Assembly: GCF_004912195.1 (NCBI RefSeq)
Contig: NZ_STGW01000003.1
Coordinates: 1 to 64,000 of the forward strand
Direction: 5' to 3'
DNA length: 64,000 nucleotides
From: Nocardioides caeni
GTDB taxonomy: Bacteria; Actinomycetota; Actinomycetes; Propionibacteriales; Nocardioidaceae
In this document: piece by piece, positions 47,364 to 56,905 of the stretch
Position numbering within the stretch: the first letter of the stretch is position 1
Layout: each line of letters opens with the position of its first letter
Program-made: the position numbers and the translations under genes
The notes under the pieces: model-generated
What the model saw: only the letters and a program-made list of their open reading frames with translations
Told to the model about the DNA's origin: nothing
Database searches by the model: none

Positions 47364-48163
47364 ACGGCGATGGGCGCCTTGATCAGCGGGTGCGGGTCGT
47401 AGCCCTCGACGGCGATGTCCTCGAGCTCGAAGGCGTCGATCTCGGTGACGGCGGGGTTGAGGACCAACGTCGGCAGGGGGCGCGGCTCGCGGGTGAGCTG
47501 GAGCCGGGCCTGCTCGAGGTGGTTGGAGTAGAGGTGGGCGTCGCCCAGGGTGTGGACGAAGTCGCCGACGCCGAGACCGGTCACCTGGGCGACCATGTGG
47601 GTCAGCAGCGCGTAGGACGCGATGTTGAACGGCACGCCGAGGAAGACGTCGGCGGAGCGCTGGTAGAGCTGGCAGCTCAGTCGGCCTCCGTCACGAGGAT
47701 CGACGTAGAACTGGAAGAGGCTGTGGCACGGCGGCAGCGCCATGTCGTCGACCTGGCTGGGGTTCCACGCGGAGACGATGTGGCGCCGGCTGTCAGGGTT
47801 GGCGCGGATCTGCGCGATGACCTGCGCGAGCTGGTCGATGTGCTGTCCGTCGGGGGTCGGCCACGAGCGCCACTGGGCGCCGTAGACCGGGCCGAGGTCG
47901 CCGTTGTCGTCGGCCCACTCGTCCCAGATCGAGATCCCGCGCTCCTGGAGCCAGCGCACGTTGGTGTCGCCGCGCAGGAACCACAGCAACTCGCCGAACA
48001 CCGACCTCGTGTGCACCTTCTTGGTCGTGACGAGCGGGAAGCCGGCGGTCAGGTCGAAGCGCATCTGGTGCCCGAAGACGCTGAGCGTCCCGGTGCCGGT
48101 GCGGTCGCCCTTCTCGGTGCCTTCGTCGAGGATCCGCTGGAGGAGGTCGAGGTAGGCGCGCAC
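47360..48163 (-). CDS. thyA: Thymidylate synthase ThyA
   Basis: 267 residues. It methylates dUMP to dTMP with methylene-tetrahydrofolate. The nucleophile Cys is in [12 protein letters not shown] (about residue 146); [31 protein letters not shown] and [10 protein letters not shown] are classic. The GTG start at 48163 is preceded by TACGCT at 6 nt, a leaderless arrangement. It is co-transcribed with dfrA, a functional pair. Confidence 0.96.
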   Translation of the reverse strand: MRAYLDLLQRILDEGTEKGDRTGTGTLSVFGHQMRFDLTAGFPLVTTKKVHTRSVFGELLWFLRGDTNVRWLQERGISIWDEWADDNGDLGPVYGAQWRSWPTPDGQHIDQLAQVIAQIRANPDSRRHIVSAWNPSQVDDMALPPCHSLFQFYVDPRDGGRLSCQLYQRSADVFLGVPFNIASYALLTHMVAQVTGLGVGDFVHTLGDAHLYSNHLEQARLQLTREPRPLPTLVLNPAVTEIDAFELEDIAVEGYDPHPLIKAPIAV

Positions 48164-48169
48164 GGCTTC

Positions 48170-48175
48170 AGCGTA
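48170..48175 (-). promoter_or_regulatory. Leaderless promoter -10 element (thyA)
   Basis: TACGCT on the minus strand, 6 nt before GTG 48163. Confidence 0.5.
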
Positions 48176-48190
48176 GGCCGAGGAGCCAGG

Positions 48191-49036
48191 TCACAGCAGG
48201 ACCGTCCCGTGGATGGTCGTCAGGGTGTCGCCACCGACCCAGATCGTGCCGTCGTCGGCGGTCTCGACGTGGACCCGGCCCCGTCGGGCGAGCACGGTCC
48301 CCTGCGCTGCAACGTACGACGCCGGGAGCACGTCGCCCGCGAGCCACTGGGCGAGCCCGGCGTTGAGGGAGCCGGTGACCGGGTCCTCGGTGATGCCGGT
48401 GTCGTGGGGCAGGAAGGCCCGCACCTCGACCGCGGCCCGCGCACCTGGCGGGTGGGGGCCGACGACCCCGATCCGCTCCCGGAGCGCGGTGAAGTCGGGC
48501 CGCAGGGCGAGGACCTCGTCGGCGGAGGCCAGGCGCATCCCGATCCAGCCGGGCCCGTTGTCGCACCATGCGGCGTCGAGGACCGCGGCGCGCGTGATCC
48601 CCAGGGCCTCGACCGTGGAAGCGATCCGCTCCTCCTCCACGGGCCCGGAGCGGATCAGGTCCGGGGCGGCGAAGGCGAGGCGGCCGCCCTCGGAACGCAG
48701 CCGGACCAGCCCCACGCCGCACTCCTGCACGATGTGCTCACCGGCCGCGACCCCGCCGGACTCCCGCCACGCGTGGGCGGAGCCGAGGGTGGGGTGGCCC
48801 GCGAAGGGCAGCTCCTCACTCGGCGTGAAGATCCGCAGCCGGTAGTCGGCGCCCGGGTCCGTCGGCGCGAGCAGGAAGGTCGTCTCCGACAGGTTCGTCC
48901 AGCGCGCGAACGCCTGCATCTGCTCGTCGCTGAGTCCCTCGGCGTCGTGCACGACCGCGACCGGGTTGCCCAGCATCGGCTCATCCGTGAAGACGTCGAC
49001 CTGGCGGAAGGTGCGGCCCTCGCCGCTGCGGCTCAT
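48191..49036 (-). CDS. PhzF-family isomerase/epimerase
   Basis: 281 residues. Pseudosymmetric diaminopimelate-epimerase-like fold: QVDVFTDEPMLGNPVAVV at the start, LSETTFLL with the catalytic Glu, ELPFAGHPTLGSA, and EDPVTGSLNAGLAQWL in the second half. PhzF catalyses an isomerisation in phenazine synthesis, but most members have unknown substrates, and no phenazine genes are present. ATG 49036. Confidence 0.88.
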   Translation of the reverse strand: MSRSGEGRTFRQVDVFTDEPMLGNPVAVVHDAEGLSDEQMQAFARWTNLSETTFLLAPTDPGADYRLRIFTPSEELPFAGHPTLGSAHAWRESGGVAAGEHIVQECGVGLVRLRSEGGRLAFAAPDLIRSGPVEEERIASTVEALGITRAAVLDAAWCDNGPGWIGMRLASADEVLALRPDFTALRERIGVVGPHPPGARAAVEVRAFLPHDTGITEDPVTGSLNAGLAQWLAGDVLPASYVAAQGTVLARRGRVHVETADDGTIWVGGDTLTTIHGTVLL

Positions 49037-49047
49037 GGGTGTCCGAC

Positions 49048-49314
49048 TCAGGCCGACAAGGACATCGGGCCGTATACCTCGCGGTCGAGCTCGAAGAGGG
49101 TCACCTGGGCGACGCCGAGCTCGGCGAGCTCCGCCCAGATCTCACCGATCCACGACTCGGCATCGCCCTGGTTGGGGAAGGTCCGGTCGGCGTAGGCCTC
49201 GGCTGCGTCGCCGCTCAGCGTGACCTCGGCACCCTCGGCACCCTCGAGGCGCCAGCGCCAGGGCTGGTCGGCGGACGGCGTGCGGAAGGTGGAGGGCTGC
49301 TCGGGCAGGTTCAT
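49048..49314 (-). CDS. Conserved actinobacterial hypothetical protein
   Basis: 88 residues, acidic and soluble. Recognisable parts are PWRWRLEGAEG, FPNQGDAESWIGEIWAELAELGV, and FELDREVYGPMSLSA at the C-terminus. I recall a small actinobacterial family with this pattern but no assigned function. It is preceded by a purine-rich SD and lies between gcvT and phzF on the same strand, so it may be co-transcribed with gcvT. Confidence 0.7.
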   Translation of the reverse strand: MNLPEQPSTFRTPSADQPWRWRLEGAEGAEVTLSGDAAEAYADRTFPNQGDAESWIGEIWAELAELGVAQVTLFELDREVYGPMSLSA

Positions 49315-49332
49315 GGCTTCTCTCGGTCTCTC

Positions 49333-50466
49333 TCACGATTCCCGGACGGAGGGCTGGACGAACGGCGGCTTGGTGATCTGGAAGACCTCGGGGCGGCCGC
49401 GGACGTCGACGCGGACCTCGGCCTCGTCGTTGACGCTGGTCGCGACGAGCGCGAGCCCGATGCCCTTCTTGAGGGTCGGGGAGAAGGTCCCGGAGGTCAC
49501 CTCCCCGAGTGGTACGTCACGCAGGAGCTGGACGCTCATGTGCGGGCGCGGGATCGCGCGGCCGGTGGACACGATGCCGACGAGCTTGCGGCGGGCACCT
49601 GCCTCCTTCTCGGCGAGCAGGACGTCGCGTCCCCAGAAGGCGGGCTTCTTCCAGCCGACCGCCCAGCCGAGCCGGGCCTCGTTGGGGGTGACCGACGGCG
49701 AGATGTCCTGCCCGTGCAGGGGATAGCCCATCTCGGTGCGCAAGGTGTCGCGGGCGCCGAGGCCGCAGGGGGTGAGGCCGAGCTCCTCGCCGGCACCCAT
49801 CAGGGCGTCCCACAGCGCCGGTGCGACGACGGACGGGGCGATCAGCTCATAGCCCCGCTCCCCGGTGTAGCCCGTGCGGCACACGATGATCCGGGAGTCC
49901 GGGTCGGGATCGGTGTCGCCGGCCTCCCAGGCCGTCTCGACGAAGGTGAGGTAGTCGTGGCCGACGGGCAGCCCGACGGCGGCCAGCACCTCGTCGGACC
50001 TCGTGCCCTGCACGGCGAGCACGACGTAGTCGCGGTGGTGGTCGACCACCTCGACGCCGGCGGGCGCGGCGGCGGTCAGGCGGCGTCGTACCTCCTCGTT
50101 GTTGGAGGCGTTGGGGACGACCAGGACGTGCTCGTCGTCGCGGTAGTAGGTGAAGACGTCGTCGACGATGCCGCCGGTCTCGTCGTCCACGACGAGGCTG
50201 TATTGCGCCCGCCCCGGACCGATGCGATGGAGGTCGTTGGTGAGCGTCGAGTTGAGGAAGTCGACCGCGCCCGGGCCTCGCACGACGAGCTTGCCGAGGT
50301 GGCTGACGTCGAAGATGCCGACGCCGTCGCGCACGGCTGCGTGCTCCTTGACCACGCCCGTCGGGTACTCGAGCGGCATCAGCCATCCGCCGAACTCCGA
50401 GAACTTGGCGCCCAGCGCCTCGTGCCGGTCGTGGAGCGGTGAGTGCTGGGGGGTCGCTTCGGCCAT
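49333..50466 (-). CDS. gcvT: Aminomethyltransferase (glycine cleavage T protein)
   Basis: 377 residues. It transfers the methylene group from lipoyl-H protein to tetrahydrofolate, releasing ammonia. FGGWLMPLEYPTGVVKEHAAVRDGVGIFDVSHLGK and YTGERGYELI, LGARDTLRTEMGYPLHG are diagnostic. ATG 50466 is supported by TAGATT 7 nt upstream. It is divergent from pepA with about 54 bp between starts. This matches the gcvT/pepB order of mycobacteria. GcvH is not in the window. Confidence 0.96.
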   Translation of the reverse strand: MAEATPQHSPLHDRHEALGAKFSEFGGWLMPLEYPTGVVKEHAAVRDGVGIFDVSHLGKLVVRGPGAVDFLNSTLTNDLHRIGPGRAQYSLVVDDETGGIVDDVFTYYRDDEHVLVVPNASNNEEVRRRLTAAAPAGVEVVDHHRDYVVLAVQGTRSDEVLAAVGLPVGHDYLTFVETAWEAGDTDPDPDSRIIVCRTGYTGERGYELIAPSVVAPALWDALMGAGEELGLTPCGLGARDTLRTEMGYPLHGQDISPSVTPNEARLGWAVGWKKPAFWGRDVLLAEKEAGARRKLVGIVSTGRAIPRPHMSVQLLRDVPLGEVTSGTFSPTLKKGIGLALVATSVNDEAEVRVDVRGRPEVFQITKPPFVQPSVRES

Positions 50467-50473
50467 GGGTCGG

Positions 50474-50479
50474 AATCTA
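50474..50479 (-). promoter_or_regulatory. Leaderless promoter -10 element (gcvT)
   Basis: TAGATT on the minus strand, 7 nt before ATG 50466, back to back with the pepA promoter. Confidence 0.55.
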
Positions 50480-50508
50480 TCCGGTGCCCCGGCCCGACGG
50501 CCCCTCGA

Positions 50509-50514
50509 TACCCT
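50509..50514 (+). promoter_or_regulatory. Leaderless promoter -10 element (pepA)
   Basis: TACCCT, 6 nt before GTG 50521. Confidence 0.55.
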
Positions 50515-50520
50515 GAGCCG

Positions 50521-52071
50521 GTGACGTCCTTCGCCCTTCGCTCGGCCAGCCCCGCCAAGACCCGCGCCGAAGCAGTGGTGGTCGGCGTGCTGCCGGACGG
50601 CACGCTCGCGTCCGGCGCCGAGGACGTCGCCGCGGCCTACGGGCGCAAGCTCTCCGGTCTGCTGGCGACCATCGGCGCCAAGGGCGGAGCGGGCGAGGTC
50701 CACAAGGTGCCGACCAACGGCACGATCACCTCACCCCTGCTGGTCCTCGTCGGGCTCGGCGGCGAGCCCGACACCAGCTCAGTCCGCCGGGCCGCGGGCA
50801 ACGCGGCCCGGGCCGTGACCAACGCCGCGTCGGTCGCGCTGGCCCTGCCGGCCGACTCCGCCGAGCTGGTCGCTGCCGTCGTCGAGGGCTACCGGCTCGG
50901 TGCCTACACCTACACGACCTACAAGTCCCGCCCTGGCACGCCGACCACGCCGGCCGAGCTCGTCGTCCTCTCCCCCGTCGCCCGCCGCGCCGACACGACC
51001 GCTGCGGTCGAGTCGGCCCAGGTGCTGGTCGATGCCGTCGTCGCTGCTCGCGACTGGGTCAACACTCCTCCGGCCGACCTGACCCCGCCGGCCTTCGCGG
51101 AGGCGATCTCCACCGCGGTCAAGGCAGCCAACAAGGACCTGGCCAAGGGCGCGGCGAAGGTCCGCGCCACCGTGCTCGACGAGGCCCGCCTGGCCGAGCT
51201 CGGCTGCGGTGGCCTGCTCGCGGTCGGCGGTGGCTCCGCTGCGCCGCCGCGCCTCGTGGAGCTCACCTATCAGCCCAAGGACGCGGTCGCCCACATCGCG
51301 CTCGTCGGCAAGGGCATCACCTTCGACTCCGGCGGCCTGTGGATCAAGCCGGCCGGGAGCATGGCGACGATGAAGGAGGACATGGCGGGCGCTGCGGCCG
51401 TCGTCCAGGCGACCCTCGCCGCCGCCCGCCTCGGCCTGCCCGTGCAGATCTCGACCTTCGCCGCCCTCGCCGAGAACATGGTCGGCGCGGCCTCGATGCG
51501 ACCCGGCGACGTGATGACCGCCTACGACGGCACGACCGTCGAGATCATCAACACCGACGCCGAGGGCCGGCTCGTGCTCGCCGACGCTCTCGGCCGCGCG
51601 ACCGAGAAGAAGCCCGACGTCGTCCTCGACGTCGCCACGCTGACCGGCCACATGGTGATGGCCCTCGGCGAGCGGATCGCCGGCGTGCTCGGCAGCGACG
51701 ACGTCGTCGCCGACGTCCTGGCCGCGGCGGGCGCCGCAGGTGAGGACGCCTGGCCGATGCCGATCCCGGAGTTCATGGACGAGCGGATCCGCAGCAGCAC
51801 CGTCGCCGATCTCGCGCAGTACGACGGCATCCGGTGGGGCGGCGGCCTCTTCGCCGCGGCGTTCCTCCGGGAGTTCACGGGCGGCCTGCCCTGGGCACAC
51901 CTCGACATCGCCGGACCGACCTTCAACAAGGGCGGCGGCTCGGGTCACCTCACGCCGGGCGCGACCGGCTACGGCGTCGCGACGCTGGTGTCCTACCTGC
52001 GGCGCGCGGGCGAGCAGGTCACCCGGCAGGTCACAGCCCCGGGGGCCGCTGCTCCTTCTGAGCCTTCCTGA
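50521..52071 (+). CDS. pepA: Leucyl aminopeptidase (M17 family)
   Basis: 516 residues. It cleaves N-terminal residues from peptides and uses two metal ions. The C-terminal catalytic half holds GKGITFDSGGLWIKPAGSM, MKEDMAGAAAV and the M17 signature NTDAEGRLVLADAL with metal-binding Asp and Glu. GTG 50521 is favoured by TACCCT 6 nt upstream; a longer frame overlaps gcvT without homology. Its last 41 bp overlap a convergent hypothetical gene. Confidence 0.95.
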   Translation: MTSFALRSASPAKTRAEAVVVGVLPDGTLASGAEDVAAAYGRKLSGLLATIGAKGGAGEVHKVPTNGTITSPLLVLVGLGGEPDTSSVRRAAGNAARAVTNAASVALALPADSAELVAAVVEGYRLGAYTYTTYKSRPGTPTTPAELVVLSPVARRADTTAAVESAQVLVDAVVAARDWVNTPPADLTPPAFAEAISTAVKAANKDLAKGAAKVRATVLDEARLAELGCGGLLAVGGGSAAPPRLVELTYQPKDAVAHIALVGKGITFDSGGLWIKPAGSMATMKEDMAGAAAVVQATLAAARLGLPVQISTFAALAENMVGAASMRPGDVMTAYDGTTVEIINTDAEGRLVLADALGRATEKKPDVVLDVATLTGHMVMALGERIAGVLGSDDVVADVLAAAGAAGEDAWPMPIPEFMDERIRSSTVADLAQYDGIRWGGGLFAAAFLREFTGGLPWAHLDIAGPTFNKGGGSGHLTPGATGYGVATLVSYLRRAGEQVTRQVTAPGAAAPSEPS

Positions 52072-52375
52072 CCCGCGAGTTGTAGTCGCGCATCCGCTGC
52101 GGCACACCGACCACCGCAGCGTCGTACGACGGGATCTGCTGGCGGTTGCAGAAGTCGTGGGCCCACTTCACCGACGGGACGCGGCGGCGCGTCCACTCAC
52201 CGTCGTGCGCGACCAGCAGCAGCGTCACCTCGCTGACCGCGGTGCGGGGCTCGACGAAGCCCTCGACGCCGCGCCGGTCCTCGAGCCAGGTGCGCAAGTG
52301 ATCGCCGTCGGCGCGGTCGGAGGCACGCACCCGCGTCGAGCCCGTCCGGGCAGCATCCTTTGCGGGGTTACTCAT
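52031..52375 (-). CDS. Conserved actinobacterial hypothetical protein
   Basis: 114 residues, basic and soluble. Distinct parts are [40 protein letters not shown] and [33 protein letters not shown] do not recognise a characterised family, but the sequence reads as real protein with strong actinobacterial codon bias and no low-complexity. The start ATG 52375 lies 113 bp from the divergent sucB ATG. It overlaps the pepA 3' end convergently. Confidence 0.7.
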   Translation of the reverse strand: MSNPAKDAARTGSTRVRASDRADGDHLRTWLEDRRGVEGFVEPRTAVSEVTLLLVAHDGEWTRRRVPSVKWAHDFCNRQQIPSYDAAVVGVPQRMRDYNSRVRKAQKEQRPPGL

Positions 52376-52487
52376 GCGTACCCTCGCTCCACCCCGGAAG
52401 CGGTCCAACCACGACATACCGACAGTGTGCCCGAACCACGGGCGACCTGTTGCCCGATGCTTCGAAGAAGGTGCAAGGATTGGCCCC

Positions 52488-54215
52488 ATGGCGACCGAAG
52501 TCACTCTCCCCGCGCTCGGTGAATCAGTCACCGAGGGCACCGTCACTCGCTGGCTCAAGCAGGTCGGCGACCAGATCGCGATCGACGAGCCGCTGCTCGA
52601 GGTCAGCACCGACAAGGTGGACACGGAGATCCCGAGTCCCGTGGCGGGCACGCTGATCGAGATCCGCGCCAACGAGGACGACACCGTCGAGGTCGGCGCC
52701 GTGCTCGCCGTCGTCGGCGACGCCGACGACGCGCCCACGGAGGGCTCTGCGCCCGACGCCGCCGAGCCCGAGGCAGCGCAGGAGGAGCCGGCCCCGCAGC
52801 AGGAGGCCCCTGCCGAAGACGAGGCCCCTGCCCAGGAGGAGGCTCCGGCCCCTGCTGAGGCGTCCGCGTCGTCCGGTGGCGAGTCCAGTGGCACCGCGGT
52901 CACGCTGCCCGCGCTGGGCGAGTCGGTCACGGAGGGCACGGTGACCCGCTGGCTCAAGCAGGTCGGTGACGCGGTCGCCGTCGACGAGCCGCTGCTCGAG
53001 GTCTCCACCGACAAGGTCGACACCGAGATCCCCTCGCCGGTCGCCGGCACGCTGCTGGAGATCAAGGCCGAGGAGGACGAGACCGTCGAGGTCGGAGCCG
53101 AGCTCGCCATCATCGGCTCCGGTCAGCCGTCCGCGCCGGCGGCGCAGGAGTCCCCCGCGGCTCCGGAGCCGGCCGCCGAGCCCGAGCCGAAGGCCGAGCC
53201 CGAGCCGAAGGCCGCACCCGACAACGCTCAGGCCGTCGACAACGCGCCTGCTCCGGCAACTCCTGCTCCGGCCGCTCCGACCCCCTCGGCGGAGTCGAGC
53301 GACGGCCCGGGCTACGTGACCCCACTGGTCCGCAAGCTCGCCGCCCAGCACGGTGTCGACCTCGCCAACGTCACCGGCTCCGGTGTGGGCGGCCGTATCC
53401 GCAAGCAGGACGTCCTCGACGCCGCCGCCTCCAGCGCGCCGGCGGCGCCCGCAGCCGTCGCGCCGTCCTCGGCACCGGCCGCAGACCCGGCGACGCCGTC
53501 CCCGCTGCGTGGCCAGACGGTCAAGGTCAGCCGGCTGCGCAAGATCATCGCCGAGCGGATGGTCGACTCGCTGCAGGTCTCCGCTCAGCTGACGCAGGTC
53601 GTGGAGGTCGACGTCACCAACATCGCGCGGCTGCGCGAGAGCGTGAAGGAGGCGTTCCTGGCGCGCGAGGGCGTCAAGCTGTCGTACCTGCCGTTCTTCA
53701 CCAAGGCGGCGATCGACACCCTCAAGCAGCACCCTGCGCTCAACGCCACGATCGACATCGAGAAGGGCGAGATCACCTACTACGACCGGGAGAACGTCGC
53801 CTTCGCGGTCGACACCGAGAAGGGTCTGCTGACCCCGGTCGTCAAGGACGCGGGCGACCTGTCGATCTCGGGGATCGCGAAGAAGGTCGCCGACGTCGCC
53901 GAGCGCACCCGCACCAACAAGGTCGGCCCCGACGAGCTGTCGGGCGGCACGTTCACGATCACCAACCTGGGCAGCTTCGGCGCCCTGTGGGACACCCCGA
54001 TCATCAACCAGCCGCAGGTCGCCATCCTCGGGCCCGGTGCGGTGGTCAAGCGTCCCGTGGTGATCGACGACGAGGACCTCGGCGAGACGATCGCCGTGCG
54101 CCACATGGTCTACCTCGCGCTCACCTATGACCACAGGGTCGTGGACGGCGCCGACGCCGGCCGCTTCCTGCGTGACCTGAAGAAGCGCCTCGAGTCGGGC
54201 CAGTTCGAGGTCTGA
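52488..54215 (+). CDS. sucB: Dihydrolipoamide acyltransferase (E2), SucB type
   Basis: 575 residues. Two near-identical lipoyl domains (about 4-77 and 138-212), each with the lipoylated lysine in [15 protein letters not shown], are joined by Ala/Pro/Glu-rich linkers. A subunit-binding domain (about 281-315, [17 protein letters not shown]) and a catalytic core (about 345-575) ending in [15 protein letters not shown] follow. It is annotated as 2-oxoglutarate dehydrogenase E2 in actinobacteria, but relatives (DlaT) serve pyruvate dehydrogenase. ATG 52488. It is close to lipB and lipA, which make its cofactor. Confidence 0.95.
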   Translation: MATEVTLPALGESVTEGTVTRWLKQVGDQIAIDEPLLEVSTDKVDTEIPSPVAGTLIEIRANEDDTVEVGAVLAVVGDADDAPTEGSAPDAAEPEAAQEEPAPQQEAPAEDEAPAQEEAPAPAEASASSGGESSGTAVTLPALGESVTEGTVTRWLKQVGDAVAVDEPLLEVSTDKVDTEIPSPVAGTLLEIKAEEDETVEVGAELAIIGSGQPSAPAAQESPAAPEPAAEPEPKAEPEPKAAPDNAQAVDNAPAPATPAPAAPTPSAESSDGPGYVTPLVRKLAAQHGVDLANVTGSGVGGRIRKQDVLDAAASSAPAAPAAVAPSSAPAADPATPSPLRGQTVKVSRLRKIIAERMVDSLQVSAQLTQVVEVDVTNIARLRESVKEAFLAREGVKLSYLPFFTKAAIDTLKQHPALNATIDIEKGEITYYDRENVAFAVDTEKGLLTPVVKDAGDLSISGIAKKVADVAERTRTNKVGPDELSGGTFTITNLGSFGALWDTPIINQPQVAILGPGAVVKRPVVIDDEDLGETIAVRHMVYLALTYDHRVVDGADAGRFLRDLKKRLESGQFEV

Positions 54216-54244
54216 GCCAGGTCTGAACCGCACGATCGCCACGT

Positions 54245-54280
54245 ACGACGGCCCCTGTACCGCGGGACAGGGGCCGTCGT
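54245..54280. terminator. Bidirectional intrinsic terminator between sucB and a lipoprotein gene
   Basis: Perfect 14-bp arms ACGACGGCCCCTGT and ACAGGGGCCGTCGT with an 8-nt loop ACCGCGGG. It lies 30 bp after the sucB stop and 24 bp from the convergent lipoprotein stop. Confidence 0.88.
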
Positions 54281-54303
54281 CGTACCTGGCCCGATGGCGC
54301 GGG

Positions 54304-55275
54304 TCAGGAGGTGCTGGCGTCCAGCTCGACCGCGTAGGTCGTCGTGATCCGCTGACCGCCCATCTCGACGGTCGCCGACCCCTCCGAGGTGGCCGTCGCC
54401 GACGCCGGGCCGATCAGGCCGACCCTGCCCTCGAACGTCCCGGTGCTCGTCGTCGAGCCGTCGACGACGGCGCCGACGCCCTGCGGCAGGTCGCCCGGCA
54501 GCGCCGTCTGGGTGGTCCTCACCTCGACGACGTAGCCGCGTGCCGTCACCTCGACGAGCTCGAACTCGGTCGTCGTGGTGCTGGTGACCTCACCGACGGT
54601 GACCTCCCCGTCCAGGGACCAACGGGCGCCGACACCGACCGCCTCGTCGGGGAACGGCAACGCGAGCGCGAACCCCGACGCGTTGACGTCGTCGAGGAGG
54701 CGGTCGACGATGGCCGGCGCACTGGCGCCGAGGTCGGTCTCCTGCGAGACGACCTGCCCGGACGGCGCATAGACGACCTCGGTGGTCGCGGCGTCCAGAA
54801 GGGTGAAGGCCTCCTCGGCCTGGGCGAGCAGCGACCCGACCAGATCGTCACCAGCCTCGACCTGAGGTCGGCCGTAGTCGATCTCGACGGTGATGCCGTC
54901 GTCGTCGACGCCGGTGACCGTGCTGGTGTAGGGCAGCGTCACCGGCAGCTCGATCGGCGCCGACGACATCAGGTCGACGGTCGTGGTGGTCTGCATCGCC
55001 AGCGAGGTGGTCTCGGTGTGCCCCTCGGCCACGTCGAGGGTCACGACACGCCGTGGACCGGCGCCCGCGTCGACGAGGGCGAGCGCCGCGGGCGTGCCGC
55101 CGGGCGTCGCGGGAGCGGCATCGCTCGTCTCGGTCCCCTCCCCAGCACTGGTCTCCACCGGCCGGGAACCGGACGTCGGCTCCGGGTCGTCGGCGCAGGC
55201 GCTCAGCGCGGACACGGCGAGCAGCGCGGTGGCACCGGCGATGACGGGTCGCAGGTGCGAACGGACGGATGGCAT
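54304..55275 (-). CDS. Secreted lipoprotein of unknown function
   Basis: 323 residues. A lipoprotein signal with lipobox LSAC (VSALSACADD, Cys near 27) is followed by a Ser/Thr/Gly-rich linker and an all-beta domain rich in Thr and Val. YTSTVTGVDDDGITVEIDYGRP, GARWSLDGEVTVGEVTS and a final ITTTYAVELDAS recall DUF6263-like surface proteins. Function unknown. ATG 55275 has GAGGGAG upstream. It is divergent from the TIGR01777 gene. Confidence 0.75.
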   Translation of the reverse strand: MPSVRSHLRPVIAGATALLAVSALSACADDPEPTSGSRPVETSAGEGTETSDAAPATPGGTPAALALVDAGAGPRRVVTLDVAEGHTETTSLAMQTTTTVDLMSSAPIELPVTLPYTSTVTGVDDDGITVEIDYGRPQVEAGDDLVGSLLAQAEEAFTLLDAATTEVVYAPSGQVVSQETDLGASAPAIVDRLLDDVNASGFALALPFPDEAVGVGARWSLDGEVTVGEVTSTTTTEFELVEVTARGYVVEVRTTQTALPGDLPQGVGAVVDGSTTSTGTFEGRVGLIGPASATATSEGSATVEMGGQRITTTYAVELDASTS

Positions 55276-55368
55276 CGATGTGCTCCCTCGAGGCGATGGC
55301 GCCGGGCCCAGGACCGGGTGGTGGGCACAGGGTGCCACGCGCTGGGAGAGGCCGGGCATGATCGACAC

Positions 55369-56280
55369 ATGACGAGCTCCCCTCTGTCCGTCGTCGTCGG
55401 TGGTGCCTCGGGCTTCCTCGGCAGCCACCTCGTCACCGAGCTGCGCGCCCGGGGCCACCAGGTCACCCGGCTCGTGCGCCGCGACTCCACCGGAGCCGAC
55501 GAGTCCCGGTGGGACCCCGACTCCGGCGAGATCGACATCGACCTGATCGGCCACGCGGACGTCGTCGTCAACCTCGGCGGCTCCAAGCTGGTCGGCAACG
55601 TGCACTCGAAGAAGTGGGCCCACGACATCCGGGCCAGCCGGCTCGCGACCACCACCACGGTCGTCGACGCGATCGCCGCGTGCGCCACCCCGCCGGCGCT
55701 GCTCAACGCCTCCGGCCTCGCCTGGTACGGCGACCACGGCGATGCGCCGCTGACAGAAGCCTCCGACACCCGAGGCGACACCCTGCTCACCGAGCTCGCC
55801 CGGGACTGGGAGGCCGCGACCGTCCCGGCTGCCGCGGCCGGCGCACGGGTGGTGCTGCTGCGGACCGCGCCGGTCTATGACCGGACCTCGCCCCCGCTGA
55901 AGCAGCAGGCGCTGCAGTTCCGGCTCGGGCTGGGCGGGCGGCTCGGCAGCGGCCGGCAGTTCCACCCGCTGATCTCGCTGCGCGACTGGGTGGGTGGCGC
56001 CGTCTTCCTCGTCGAGCACCCGACGGCGTTCGGCCCCGTCAACCTCGCCGCGCCGTCCACCCCCACCAACGCCGACTACACGCGCACCCTCGCCGCGCTC
56101 CTGCACCGGCCCGCCTTCCTGCCGGCCCCCGCGCCGATCCTGAAGGTCGCCGCGGGTCCGATGGCTCCTGAGCTGCTGGGCTCGCTCAACCTCGGCCCCG
56201 GGGTGCTGGTCGACCTCGGCTACGAGTTCGAGGACCCCGACGTGGAGTCCGTGCTCCGCACTGGACTCGGGATCTCCTGA
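55369..56280 (+). CDS. TIGR01777-family (YfcH-like) NAD(P)-binding epimerase
   Basis: 303 residues, extended short-chain dehydrogenase fold. The Rossmann motif GGASGFLGSHLV is at residue 11; VNLGGSKLVG, NASGLAWYGDHGD and FHPLISLRDWVGGAVFLVEHP are family markers. Substrate unknown. The order sucB-TIGR01777-lipB-lipA matches Rv2215-Rv2218 of M. tuberculosis. The ATG at 55369 is preceded by CATGAT at 6 nt. The last 61 bp overlap a convergent gene. Confidence 0.88.
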   Translation: MTSSPLSVVVGGASGFLGSHLVTELRARGHQVTRLVRRDSTGADESRWDPDSGEIDIDLIGHADVVVNLGGSKLVGNVHSKKWAHDIRASRLATTTTVVDAIAACATPPALLNASGLAWYGDHGDAPLTEASDTRGDTLLTELARDWEAATVPAAAAGARVVLLRTAPVYDRTSPPLKQQALQFRLGLGGRLGSGRQFHPLISLRDWVGGAVFLVEHPTAFGPVNLAAPSTPTNADYTRTLAALLHRPAFLPAPAPILKVAAGPMAPELLGSLNLGPGVLVDLGYEFEDPDVESVLRTGLGIS

Positions 56281-56825
56281 ACGACGGCCAACAGCCACCG
56301 ACCGGCCCACCGGCGGAAGTCCAGCCTGCGAGTCGACGGCTGGTCCTGCGGGAGCGCGGTCCGGGTCGTCTCGCGCACCGCCTCCGCACCGACGAGTCGA
56401 TCGGTCACGACCAGCACCACCCGCCGCGACGTGCTGACCCGCAGCACCACGGAGAGCACCTGCATCGACATGCCCTCGACCCGCACCCCGCGCTCCGACC
56501 AGCGCTGGAGCATCGCGACGTCGGCCCGGCCCGCCGGCGCCCCCGGCACATAGAGCCCGCGCAGCCGTGCGACGTCGGCGTCGCGCCAGGCCGCGGCACG
56601 GGCCCGGTCCCAGTCGCGCAGGATCGCCAGCGAGCTCACTGCGGGCAGCACGCCCACCCGTCCTGCGGACGGCGCGATGACGGCGACCGGCGGCCGTGGC
56701 GTCGTACTGCCGGAGGGGGTGGGCTCGTCGCGCAGCACGGCGAGGCCGACCGCCGCCATGACCGCGACGAGCAGCACGACGGCACCCGCGACGACACGCC
56801 GTCCAGCCGGACCCGAGATGTCCAT
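56220..56825 (-). CDS. Membrane-anchored hypothetical protein
   Basis: 201 residues. A single N-terminal transmembrane segment (about 9-31) precedes a Pro/Ser-rich linker and a compact domain: [42 protein letters not shown] then [29 protein letters not shown]. It looks like a small NTF2-like or SnoaL-type extracytoplasmic domain, which is a guess. TAGCGT 6 nt before ATG suggests a leaderless gene. It overlaps the 3' end of the TIGR01777 gene. Confidence 0.65.
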   Translation of the reverse strand: MDISGPAGRRVVAGAVVLLVAVMAAVGLAVLRDEPTPSGSTTPRPPVAVIAPSAGRVGVLPAVSSLAILRDWDRARAAAWRDADVARLRGLYVPGAPAGRADVAMLQRWSERGVRVEGMSMQVLSVVLRVSTSRRVVLVVTDRLVGAEAVRETTRTALPQDQPSTRRLDFRRWAGRWLLAVVQEIPSPVRSTDSTSGSSNS

Positions 56826-56831
56826 GCGGGC

Positions 56832-56837
56832 ACGCTA
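56832..56837 (-). promoter_or_regulatory. Leaderless promoter -10 element (hypothetical gene)
   Basis: TAGCGT on the minus strand, 6 nt before ATG 56825. Confidence 0.5.
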
Positions 56838-56892
56838 CGTCCGCTCCACGCAACGGCGCCGGGCTCCTCCACAGGCCCTCTGCGAGCGGGAG

Positions 56893-56898
56893 TAGCCT
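56893..56898 (+). promoter_or_regulatory. Leaderless promoter -10 element (lipB)
   Basis: TAGCCT, 7 nt before GTG 56906. Confidence 0.55.
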
Positions 56899-56905
56899 CG
56901 ATCGC

